5,769 nt of DNA from an uncultured Clostridia bacterium (GTDB taxonomy: Bacteria; Bacillota; Clostridia; Oscillospirales; Acutalibacteraceae): positions 1-5,769 of the forward strand of contig CAMJYF010000142.1 in NCBI GenBank assembly GCA_946409885.1, read 5' to 3'. The notes beneath the pieces are model-generated. The model saw only the letters and a program-made list of their open reading frames with translations. It was not told the origin of the DNA and made no database searches. Positions 1-5,070 of this stretch are shown here, piece by piece. Each line of letters opens with the position of its first letter. The stretch's first letter is position 1. Made by a program: the position numbers and the translations under genes.

Positions 1-1
1 C

Positions 2-52
2 CGGATCGCCAACGCGTAGGCCCTTGCCCAACGAACGCTGACGGACTGGCGG
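2..52 (+). other. Coding-like sequence upstream of the Rossmann-RyR ORF, interrupted by in-frame TAG
   Basis: The frame of the downstream Rossmann-RyR ORF continues upstream of its GTG as RIANA, a TAG stop at 17-19, then ALAQRTLTDWR directly into VLDQLF. Third codon positions on both sides of the TAG are mostly G or C, as in the body of the gene, and the peptide reads like the lead-in to the Rossmann fold. No Shine-Dalgarno sequence sits at a proper distance from the GTG at 53. The simplest reading is that the real gene begins outside the window and carries a nonsense mutation or base-call error here. An independent upstream gene ending at this TAG is the alternative. Confidence 0.45.
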
Positions 53-1153
53 GTGCTGGATCAGCTTTTCCTCCGGTCCGTGCGGAACAAAACGATCTCC
101 CTTCTGCTCCTCGGCATGGGCAGCCTCGGCGTGGAATTCCTGAAAAACGCGCTGTGGCTGTATCAGGTGGCGGGCTACCGGCTGGAAATCAATATCGTGG
201 ACGCCTCCGTCGCCTCCAACGGCGCCCCCAAAAGCATCCGCAAAAAACTGGCGCACCTGTGGCCCGGCCTTATCGACGATCCCGAAAAGGAATCCTTTGT
301 CAAAGAGGAGGACGGCTTTGCGCATTACGATATCCGCTTTTTTGAAAACGTGGATTGCTTTACCTCCGATTTCGACCGGCTGTTCCGGGAACCGGAATCC
401 GCGGAGCGGCTGCGGCGCACCCAGCTGGCCGTTGTCACGCTGGGGGACGACGATAAGAACATCGAGGCGGCCATCTCCCTCCGCGCGCTTTTCGACCGCC
501 TGAACGGGATCACCAACCAGACGGTGAAGGACCGGCGGGCGGGCCGGCGCAGCCCCGCGGAGCAGCCGATGATCTGCTCCGTCGTCTACGATCAGCAAAA
601 GGCCGAAAACCTGCACTGCAATACAGGGGGCGGCGGCCTGGTGAATTACCGCAGGGACTCCCTGGACATCAATTTCATCGGCAGCCTGCAGTCTCAGTTC
701 ACCTACGATGAGATCAGCAGACAGAACGGGGTGGAGCTGGAGGCGCTTCGGTACCATCTGGACTGGCTGCGCAAGGACGCGGAAAAGAGCGGAACGCTGA
801 ACCGGCAGCAGAGCCAGAAGCTGGCGGAGGATACGCTGAATACCACAAAGGCCTATATGGATTTTGAATACTACCGCAAATCCTCCGTCGCCAGCGCGCT
901 GCACGTTTCCATGCTGCATTACGTGGCGGACCGGCTGGCGAATACGCCGGAGCCCGACGCGGTGGCCGTGCGCTCCCTCCTGTCGGACCGGGCGGAGGAA
1001 TCCGAGCATATGCGGTGGGACGTCTACATGCTGACGCAGGGGTATCAATACGGGCAGACGCGGGCAGACCGGGCCAAGCTCCATCCGGACCTGCGTTCCC
1101 GGGACGAGATCGACCCGCTGGAATGGAGCAAGGACCGGAGAGGACAGCAATAG
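53..1153 (+). CDS. Rossmann (TrkA-N-like) protein with C-terminal RyR domain, probably 5'-truncated
   Basis: The visible 366 residues open with a Rossmann nucleotide-binding fold. A beta strand LLLL leads into the loop G21-M-G23-S-L-G26, an acidic residue D50 ends strand two (INIVD), and LAVVTLGDDDKNIEAA (125-140) resembles the strand-4 region of TrkA-N domains. A middle helical part (about 215-300) has no motif I recognise. Residues about 315-362 match the prokaryotic RyR (ryanodine receptor repeat) domain: EHMRW at 318-322, GYQYG at 330-334, HPDL at 344-347, then an acidic stretch. RyR domains are thought to bind ligands, and bacterial ones occur in nucleotide-signalling or conflict gene clusters; the ligand here is unknown. 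A TIR-Sel1 gene follows after 83 bases on the same strand. The GTG start is doubtful: it lacks a ribosome binding site, and the frame is coding-like upstream of it across a TAG. This may therefore be the C-terminal part of a longer or broken gene. Confidence 0.75.
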   Translation: MLDQLFLRSVRNKTISLLLLGMGSLGVEFLKNALWLYQVAGYRLEINIVDASVASNGAPKSIRKKLAHLWPGLIDDPEKESFVKEEDGFAHYDIRFFENVDCFTSDFDRLFREPESAERLRRTQLAVVTLGDDDKNIEAAISLRALFDRLNGITNQTVKDRRAGRRSPAEQPMICSVVYDQQKAENLHCNTGGGGLVNYRRDSLDINFIGSLQSQFTYDEISRQNGVELEALRYHLDWLRKDAEKSGTLNRQQSQKLAEDTLNTTKAYMDFEYYRKSSVASALHVSMLHYVADRLANTPEPDAVAVRSLLSDRAEESEHMRWDVYMLTQGYQYGQTRADRAKLHPDLRSRDEIDPLEWSKDRRGQQ

Positions 1154-1177
1154 CTTTGTCCCCTGAGATCTTGATGC

Positions 1178-1211
1178 GATGAGAACTTACATAAGATGAA
1201 AACTTACATAA
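1178..1211 (+). repeat. 17-bp tandem direct repeat between the RyR and TIR genes
   Basis: GATGAGAACTTACATAA (1178-1194) is followed immediately by GATGAAAACTTACATAA (1195-1211), differing at one base. The pair lies 26 bases before the TIR start codon, just upstream of its ribosome binding site. It could be an operator with two half-sites or a slippage duplication. A poor promoter (TTGATG at 1171, TAAGAT at 1192, spacer 15) overlaps it but is not convincing. Confidence 0.8.
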
Positions 1212-1224
1212 ACTGAATTTAAAA

Positions 1225-1229
1225 AGGAG
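1225..1229 (+). promoter_or_regulatory. Ribosome binding site of the TIR-Sel1 gene
   Basis: AGGAG lies 7 bases before the ATG at 1237 in a purine-rich stretch. It fixes this start and shows that the TIR gene has its own translation initiation, independent of the RyR gene upstream. Confidence 0.85.
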
Positions 1230-1236
1230 AAGAAGT

Positions 1237-2805
1237 ATGGCACAGGATATTTTTATTTCTTATAAGAATGATGGTGTGGGGCAGAATCTGGCGGCAAGAT
1301 TGGCCGAAGATCTGGAGGAAAGAAACTTCAGTGTTTACTGCAATCTGAAAGTCAAGCACACCGGTTCCTTTCCCGATCGGCTGAGGGAAGCGATACGCGG
1401 CTGCAAGGATTTTATCCTGTTGTTGTCGCAGGATTGTATGGATCAGCTCATCCGTCATAATAAAGTGGATTGGGTCAGGGAAGAGATCCTGACCGCCAGA
1501 GAATCCGGGAAGCATATCATCCCCATCCTTTGGGAGGGAGTAAAAATGCCGAAGGATAAAAACAAAATGCCTCCGGAGCTTTCGTTTCTGCCGGATCTTG
1601 ACGCGATCGTAATGTCTGAGTTGTATAAATCGTCGCCTTTCGAGGATCTGATTTCGATTTTTGATTCCAAACCCGAAAAAGATGAGATCTATCGGGATTA
1701 TTTCAACAGCGGCAAGTACCGGTTGGATGAGGAATTCCGCAGAATAAAAGCGTCCGCGGAGGGCGGTTCCGCCAGGGATATGTATGAATTGGCGCTGAAC
1801 TACTATTACGGTATCTATAACGACGAGGGGACCTCAGCGAGGGATTACGGAAAGGCATATGAGCTGCTGTCCGCGCTTTCCGCGCAGCACAACGAATACA
1901 GCGGCTATGCAGATTCCCTTCTGGGGGAAATGTATTACGCCGGTGTGATTCCGCAGCAAAGCCAATCCTTTGAAACTGCCATCGAGTACCATAAAAAGGC
2001 CGCTTCTGTCAGCGGTTTTTCCGCCCGGGAATATGCCTATCTGAAGTCAAAGGGGTTGGACGGCAGCTTTGATTTTGATGAGATCGAAAAGGATTATATG
2101 GAGGCGGTAAAGACAGGGGACCGGGTGGCGATTCTGGGGCTGGCCCAGTTCTACAAAACGTACGGAAGGTACCAGGACGCGGCCAGACTGTATCGCAACA
2201 CCTATAAAGTGGTGCCGGAATCCGAGCTGGAGCTGGGCAGGCTGTATGTAAAGGGCGTGCTGAACGATCCTCCCATGCCCGATTATCACCGGGCAGCCGC
2301 CCATTTCCATCATGTGATCTCCACGGGCAAGTGCAGCGCAAAGGCTTATTATGAACTGGGATGCCTCTATCTGATGCCCTTCGGCGATTTTACCAAGGAC
2401 GACGCGCTGGCGCAGGAGCTGTTCCTGAAGGCAGCCTCTCTGGGAAGCATTCAGGCGGCCTATAAGCTGGGCTGGATGTTCGAATACGGGATCGTCGAGA
2501 AAAACCTTATCCGGTCCATTCAGTATTATACGCAGGCGTCGGACGGCGGCATGCCGCTGGCGGCGTACCATCTGGCTATGCTGTATCAGCAACCGGAGGT
2601 GTGCAATTACCACAAAGCGTTTTTGTATGCCAAAACCGCCGCGGACCGTGGTTCGCCCGAGGGCGAATATATTCTGGGTAATCTGTTTTTGTTCGGACGG
2701 GGCTGTATCGCGGATCCCGACGAGGCCGTCAGATATTTCCATCAGGCTTACGGGCACGGCGTCTATCCGGCAAAAATCATGCTGGAAAGGCTCAACGCCG
2801 AATAA
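1237..2805 (+). CDS. TIR domain protein with Sel1/TPR-like repeats
   Basis: The 522-residue protein begins with a bacterial TIR domain (about 1-145): strand A is DIFISYK (4-10), FILLLSQD (59-66) fits a later core strand, and W79-V-R-E-E83 matches the W-x-x-x-E helix in which the glutamate is catalytic in NAD-cleaving TIR enzymes. E83 is thus the candidate NADase residue. From about 177 to 510 the chain is a series of short helical pairs typical of Sel1-like repeats, for example AYYELGCLYL (370-379), AAYKLGWMFEYG (407-418), AAYHLAMLY (442-450) and GEYILGNLFLFGRG (476-489). Sel1 arrays bind protein partners. There is no signal peptide or membrane segment, so it is likely cytoplasmic. TIR effectors with helical-repeat sensor regions commonly act in anti-phage defence. 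Activity and partner are inferred. Base composition is visibly less GC-rich than the RyR gene upstream, so the two may have different histories. Confidence 0.9.
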   Translation: MAQDIFISYKNDGVGQNLAARLAEDLEERNFSVYCNLKVKHTGSFPDRLREAIRGCKDFILLLSQDCMDQLIRHNKVDWVREEILTARESGKHIIPILWEGVKMPKDKNKMPPELSFLPDLDAIVMSELYKSSPFEDLISIFDSKPEKDEIYRDYFNSGKYRLDEEFRRIKASAEGGSARDMYELALNYYYGIYNDEGTSARDYGKAYELLSALSAQHNEYSGYADSLLGEMYYAGVIPQQSQSFETAIEYHKKAASVSGFSAREYAYLKSKGLDGSFDFDEIEKDYMEAVKTGDRVAILGLAQFYKTYGRYQDAARLYRNTYKVVPESELELGRLYVKGVLNDPPMPDYHRAAAHFHHVISTGKCSAKAYYELGCLYLMPFGDFTKDDALAQELFLKAASLGSIQAAYKLGWMFEYGIVEKNLIRSIQYYTQASDGGMPLAAYHLAMLYQQPEVCNYHKAFLYAKTAADRGSPEGEYILGNLFLFGRGCIADPDEAVRYFHQAYGHGVYPAKIMLERLNAE

Positions 2806-2816
2806 AAACGGCGTTT
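2794..2816 (+). terminator. Hairpin overlapping the TIR-Sel1 stop codon
   Basis: AACGCCG (2794-2800) pairs perfectly with CGGCGTT (2809-2815) around an 8-base A-rich loop that contains the TAA stop. Only three T follow before the tract breaks, so it is at best a weak intrinsic terminator, or a hairpin that stabilises the 3' end. Confidence 0.35.
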
Positions 2817-2827
2817 CTCCGCAGGGC

Positions 2828-2854
2828 GGCCGGGCGTTTACCGGCCAACGCCCG
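2828..2854 (+). other. GC-rich region with two mutually exclusive hairpins
   Basis: CGGGCGTT (2831-2838) pairs with AACGCCCG (2847-2854) around 8 bases. The same bases also allow GGCCGG (2828-2833) with CCGGCC (2841-2846). Both stems cannot form at once. Five T occur at 2871-2875, too far away for a classic terminator. It may still help separate the TIR transcript from the small gene downstream. Confidence 0.35.
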
Positions 2855-2866
2855 CAAAACAGCGTC

Positions 2867-2893
2867 ACCCTTTTTGCGCCGCCGCATAGTATG
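2867..2893 (+). promoter_or_regulatory. Possible sporulation-type (sigma-K-like) promoter
   Basis: Before the 50-residue gene there is AC at 2867-2868, a 16-base spacer, then CATAGTATG (2885-2893). This resembles the sigma-K pattern (AC, 16-17 bases, CATAnnnTA) with one base off in the -10. No good housekeeping promoter is visible here. The motif is short and could arise by chance. Confidence 0.2.
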
Positions 2894-2908
2894 GTAGCGA
2901 AAGGTGCG

Positions 2909-2916
2909 AAAGGAGG
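2909..2916 (+). promoter_or_regulatory. Strong ribosome binding site of the 50-residue gene
   Basis: AAAGGAGG ends 8 bases before the ATG at 2925. It is the strongest Shine-Dalgarno match in the window and is the main reason to accept this short reading frame as a real gene. Confidence 0.85.
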
Positions 2917-2924
2917 TTGACACC

Positions 2925-3077
2925 ATGTGCCTTGGCAACAATAACTACTGGATCCTGTTCATCATCCTGATCCTTGTCCTGACCGATAACGGTTTCGGCA
3001 ACAACTGCGGCTGCAACAATAATTGCGGCTGCAACAACAACTGCGGTTGCAACAACGACTGTGGCTGCGGCTGCTGA
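2925..3077 (+). CDS. Small membrane-segment protein with Cys-Gly-Cys-Asn repeats, possibly spore-associated
   Basis: The 50-residue protein starts MCLGNNN, followed by one strongly hydrophobic segment (YWILFIILILVLT, 8-20). The rest is almost only Cys, Gly and Asn: the six-residue unit CGCNNN starts at 28, 34 and 40 (last copy NND), and the chain ends CGCGC. There are 10 cysteines. It resembles the short Cys- and Asn-rich Firmicutes proteins often labelled high-cysteine or YjcZ-like sporulation proteins, which suggests a spore coat or membrane-anchored role with disulphide or metal cross-links. That role is inferred from composition only. An excellent ribosome binding site precedes it, a strong terminator-like hairpin begins 25 bases after the stop, and a sigma-K-like promoter is possible. 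It thus looks like a single-gene transcription unit. Confidence 0.8.
   Translation: MCLGNNNYWILFIILILVLTDNGFGNNCGCNNNCGCNNNCGCNNDCGCGC
3006..3074 (+). repeat. 18-bp in-frame tandem repeat (CGCNNN units)
   Basis: Three 18-base units (3006-3023, 3024-3041, 3042-3059) plus a partial fourth encode Cys-Gly-Cys-Asn-Asn-Asn/Asp. Differences between units are mostly synonymous third-position changes (AAT/AAC, GGC/GGT, TGC/TGT). This suggests selection on the peptide after duplication rather than fresh slippage. Confidence 0.85.
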
Positions 3078-3102
3078 CGCCGGATCAACACCCACCAACA
3101 AA

Positions 3103-3147
3103 GCCGGGGCTGTCGCGCAAGCGGCAGCCCCGGCGATTCCATTTTAC
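3103..3147 (+). terminator. Strong terminator-like hairpin after the small Cys-rich gene
   Basis: GCCGGGGCTG (3103-3112) pairs perfectly with CAGCCCCGGC (3125-3134). The stem extends by one G-T wobble and three more pairs to a GCAA tetraloop (3117-3120), giving 14 pairs. The tail ATTCCATTTTA is only moderately T-rich. On the opposite strand the stem is followed by TTTGTTG, so it might also stop transcription from the converging barstar unit. Confidence 0.75.
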
Positions 3148-3214
3148 GTCTGGTTCATCACAGATCTGCAGAATCTGCCCTCGGCAGATTGGGGATCGAT
3201 GTACCCCTGTAGGG

Positions 3215-3353
3215 GCGGGCAATGACCGCCCGCGCAGCCTGCCCTTTTCAGATCACTTTATGAAGCCGGACAATTCCATTGTAAATGAAATTGTATTTCA
3301 TTTGTTTCAATATGCTTTTACCGGAAATCAGGTTGCGGGCGGTCAGTGCCCGC
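3215..3353. repeat. MITE/REP-like element: inverted 19-bp palindromes around an AT-rich hairpin
   Basis: The 19 bases at 3215-3233 (GCGGGCAATGACCGCCCGC) recur in inverted orientation at 3335-3353 with one mismatch. Each copy is itself a 6-bp stem GCGGGC/GCCCGC with a 7-base loop. Between them lies a perfect 9-bp hairpin, AAATGAAAT/ATTTCATTT with loop TGT (3283-3303). No transposase or clear target duplication is visible. The layout fits a small non-autonomous element or a paired REP-type repeat. Confidence 0.6.
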
Positions 3354-3399
3354 TTGCCGTCCCCCACAATAACCGTGATGATCCTTATCTTTTTATCTC

Positions 3400-3420
3400 T
3401 CCGCCCTCCGCACTCCGCTC
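3400..3420. repeat. Heptamer tandem array (TCCGCNC x3)
   Basis: TCCGCCC, TCCGCAC and TCCGCTC run head to tail at 3400-3420, ending at the base before the barstar stop codon (TCA at 3421-3423 on this strand). It is a short heptanucleotide repeat; a second array of period 7 occurs at 5070-5100. Confidence 0.65.
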
Positions 3421-3699
3421 TCATTCAAACGGTTCCAGCCAGAACCGGAATCCCGGTTCGTCGTCCGTCAAATCGTCCATCAGGCGGCAAAAGCCCTTCC
3501 AGCGGCGGCCCAGGTGTTCCTGCAGCAGGTCGGCGTGGACGATGATCACGCCCACGGGTTCCGCCTGTTCCGTCAGGCAGTCGCGCAGCGCGTCCAGATT
3601 GCGGCCGTAGTAATCCGGGAAATCCAGCGCGTCGGCAAAGGCGCGGTGAAGGTCGGTGTGGGACAGGATCTTCGCCCCGTCCAGAAACACATAGTTCAT
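3421..3699 (-). CDS. Barstar-family ribonuclease inhibitor
   Basis: The 92-residue protein matches the barstar family over its full usual length of about 90. The hallmark DYYGRNLDALRDCLT (29-43) aligns with the barnase-binding helix of barstar. D36 and D40 correspond to Asp35 and Asp39, which plug the ribonuclease active site; the usual Trp38 is Arg39 here. There is no signal peptide, so it acts in the cytoplasm. It starts 4 bases after the stop of the barnase-like gene, and its ribosome binding site GGAGG (3713-3709) lies inside that gene, so translation is probably coupled. The expected role is to bind and silence the neighbouring ribonuclease before export, or enzyme taken in from kin. Family assignment is strong; the specific pairing follows from adjacency. 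Confidence 0.93.
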   Translation of the reverse strand: MNYVFLDGAKILSHTDLHRAFADALDFPDYYGRNLDALRDCLTEQAEPVGVIIVHADLLQEHLGRRWKGFCRLMDDLTDDEPGFRFWLEPFE

Positions 3700-3703
3700 C
3701 CCG

Positions 3704-4318
3704 TCATTCCTCCCCGTACAGCAGCGTGAAATGCTCGTAGTGGTCGTCCGTGTAGTAGATCAGCCCGTCGTTGGAAAAGACGATCCGCTTCGCGCCGCGC
3801 TTTTTCGCGCCCTTGGTGTCGATGTCGCACTCGGTGTAGTACCGTCCCTTTGCCTCCGGCAGCAGCCCTTCGTAATTGCCGAAGCGGTCGCCGCCGATGG
3901 CCTTGCCCGGGGCGTATTTTTCCAGGCTGCCGCTGCTCCACCCCAGCTTTTTGGCCTCTTTTTTGGTGATGAAGTTGCCGGGCAGGCGGCCGTAGGTGTG
4001 GATATACAACGCCACGTCCTCTTTGGAATAGTACCAGCCGTCCTCGTCGATGGCGGGCTGCGACTGCGTTGCCGTCTCTGCATCGGTCGGGGCTTCCGTT
4101 GTTTCCGCCGGTTCCTCCGCCGTTTCCTCCGGCGGGGAATTGGCGTGAACGTCCGTCGGCGTTTCGTCCGTCGGTTCGTCTTCGTCGATGATAACGAGAT
4201 CAATCCCGTTATCCCCATCGTCGGTGATCTCCTGATATCCCGTCGGCGGCGCGCAGGCCGTCAGCAGCAGTGAAAATGCCAGCAACAGCGCAATCAGCGC
4301 CGGTATGATTCGTTTCAT
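3704..4318 (-). CDS. Barnase-type ribonuclease lipoprotein
   Basis: The 204-residue precursor has a basic start (MKR), a hydrophobic signal segment (4-20) and a lipobox LLTAC with C22 as the lipid-modified residue. Residues about 31-94 form an acidic linker rich in Thr, Glu, Pro and Asp. The C-terminal domain (about 95-204) is a microbial ribonuclease of the barnase (N1/T1) family, which cleaves single-stranded RNA. Aligned with barnase, K119 matches Lys27, E163 the general base Glu73, R174 Arg83, R178 Arg87 and H193 the general acid His102, so the active site looks intact. Typical family blocks are ITKKEAKKLGW, PGKAIGGDRFGN and TDDHYEHF. The start has GGAGG 8 bases upstream (4331-4327). A barstar gene follows at once. 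Most barnases are freely secreted; this one should remain tethered to the outer membrane face, suggesting RNA scavenging, contact-dependent competition, or release by proteolysis in the linker. Those roles are inferred. Confidence 0.93.
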   Translation of the reverse strand: MKRIIPALIALLLAFSLLLTACAPPTGYQEITDDGDNGIDLVIIDEDEPTDETPTDVHANSPPEETAEEPAETTEAPTDAETATQSQPAIDEDGWYYSKEDVALYIHTYGRLPGNFITKKEAKKLGWSSGSLEKYAPGKAIGGDRFGNYEGLLPEAKGRYYTECDIDTKGAKKRGAKRIVFSNDGLIYYTDDHYEHFTLLYGEE

Positions 4319-4345
4319 ATGAATCGCCTCCGAGAAAACGCCGTT

Positions 4346-4864
4346 TTACACGATTGGAATCTTGATGATGTACTTCTCATGATTGAATTCTCCGATGATC
4401 TCACCGCCGTTTTTCAGCATGATTTTTACTGTCGGCGCATTGCTTTTCAGCGGGAACAGTCTGATTTCTTTGTATCCGGCCTCTTTGCATTTTTTCAGTA
4501 ACTCTTTAAATAAAACACTTCCGTATCCTTTGCCTCTATATGGCTTGGCGATACCGTAGCCCAGATTTCCCGCGCCGATCACGTTTTCCAGATATTCGGA
4601 AGAGGAATGTCTGACCCGACCGTATCCCACCGGGATCTCATTGATGTACAGAAAATATGTAGTGGCAGGTATCCACCCTTCCGGTAAATTGATTCCCCTG
4701 GAATAATCGTCTTCTTTTTTCAACCATTCCTTGTATTCTTCATAGGACAATTGATACGCAGGATTGGAAAAGCCGTTTTCTCCGTCTGATATCCTCTGCA
4801 GCATATCATATTCCGGCTTTCCCATGTCCAATGATAATTGTTTTAATGTTATGTCCCTATTCAT
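4346..4864 (-). CDS. GNAT-family N-acetyltransferase
   Basis: The 172-residue protein carries the acetyl-CoA-binding motif A of GNAT enzymes: R110-G-K-G-Y-G115, fitting R/Q-x-x-G-x-G/A, preceded by strand LGYGIAKPY and followed by helix SVLFKELLKKC. PVGYGRVRH (78-86) fits the preceding core strands, and SNAPTVKIMLKNGGE (141-155) the C-terminal helix and loop. It should transfer an acetyl group from acetyl-CoA to an unknown amine. The start MNRDITLKQL suits the family, but no Shine-Dalgarno sequence precedes it. A TATAAC (4886-4881) lies close upstream, so a very short leader is possible. Base composition is clearly more AT-rich than the flanking genes, which suggests separate acquisition. It ends 27 bases before the ribonuclease gene on the same strand and may be co-transcribed, with no evident functional link. 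Confidence 0.88.
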   Translation of the reverse strand: MNRDITLKQLSLDMGKPEYDMLQRISDGENGFSNPAYQLSYEEYKEWLKKEDDYSRGINLPEGWIPATTYFLYINEIPVGYGRVRHSSSEYLENVIGAGNLGYGIAKPYRGKGYGSVLFKELLKKCKEAGYKEIRLFPLKSNAPTVKIMLKNGGEIIGEFNHEKYIIKIPIV

Positions 4865-4888
4865 TCGGCGGTTGAAAAAGGTTATACC

Positions 4889-5039
4889 GTAACGCGGCGC
4901 CTCAGTGCCGCTTGTGACAAACGTAATTTTTAATGGATGATAGAATTATCGGTCGTTTCTCTTACACGATAAGCATCATTTGACCAGACCATTCTAAGAA
5001 ATTGTTTGTGCCTATAGCGGCACTGAGGTGCCGCGCTAC
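4889..5039. repeat. MITE-like long imperfect palindrome upstream of the GNAT gene
   Basis: The 24 bases at 4889-4912 reappear inverted at 5016-5039 with two mismatches. Each end is also a small hairpin: GCGGCGC/GTGCCGC at 4894-4911 with one wobble and loop CTCA, and GCGGCAC/GTGCCGC at 5017-5034 with loop TGAG. Inside, the arms stay related in the same order (ACAAAC, AATTT, AATGG, ATGAT, TATCG on the left arm and on the complement of the right arm), so the whole element could fold into one long stem. It is AT-rich inside, GC-rich at the ends, and codes for nothing. No transposase or obvious target duplication is visible. Confidence 0.65.
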
Positions 5040-5055
5040 CGACTGATCCATGAGA

Positions 5056-5070
5056 TCGCCCGGAGGGCGA
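5056..5070. other. Small hairpin between the palindrome and the heptamer array
   Basis: TCGCCC (5056-5061) pairs with GGGCGA (5065-5070) around a 3-base loop. It lies about 47 bases past the HerA-like stop on the minus strand and has no T tract, so a terminator role is doubtful. Confidence 0.3.

Larger units (their letters stand above)
3078..3420. other. Gene-free interval of 343 bases with several stem-loops and repeats
   Basis: No convincing coding sequence: the frames open here lack ribosome binding sites and run antisense into barstar or the small gene. In order it holds the terminator hairpin (3103-3134), a short stem-loop AATCTGCC/GGCAGATT with a 3-base loop (3172-3190), CCCC/GGGG around TGTA (3204-3215), a pair of inverted GC-rich palindromes around an AT-rich hairpin (3215-3353), and a heptamer array (3400-3420). 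It separates a plus-strand unit from a minus-strand unit whose 3' ends face each other. Confidence 0.7.

Noticed and set aside
2047..2868. A 273-codon open frame on the minus strand
   Set aside because: It lies entirely antisense to the well-supported TIR-Sel1 gene and its 3' flank, has no ribosome binding site, and its translation shows no recognisable domain.
2925..3077. Cys-rich small gene as a RiPP precursor such as SCIFF
   Set aside because: There is no leader-core layout and no maturase or transporter nearby, and the hydrophobic helix followed by CGCNNN repeats fits a structural small protein better.
2865..3142. Ala/Val-rich and Leu/Gln/Pro-rich minus-strand frames opposite the small Cys-rich gene
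   Set aside because: They are reflections of the 18-bp repeat on the other strand; the plus-strand frame has the strong ribosome binding site and the terminator.
3215..3353. CRISPR-like repeat pair
   Set aside because: There are only two copies, in inverted orientation and about 100 bases apart, with no spacer array and no cas genes.
3023..3610. A 195-codon open frame on the plus strand
   Set aside because: It starts out of frame inside the Cys-rich gene, crosses the terminator hairpin and repeat region, and ends antisense to barstar. The composition is Arg/Ser/Pro-rich with no ribosome binding site.
3731..4273. A 180-codon open frame on the plus strand
   Set aside because: It is antisense to the ribonuclease gene. 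Its long runs of Val, Arg and Phe mirror the acidic Thr/Glu-rich linker codons and do not look like a folded protein.
4335..4347. AAAAC/GTTTT hairpin between GNAT and ribonuclease genes as a terminator
   Set aside because: The stem is only 5 bp and AT-rich, lacks a T tract after it on the minus strand, and overlaps the GNAT stop in a 27-base gap that looks like an operon junction.
4945..4972. Minus-strand promoter for the GNAT gene (TTATCG, 16 bases, GATAAT)
   Set aside because: The -10 is good, but the -35 matches only half of the consensus and both lie inside the palindrome interior; too weak to list as a feature.
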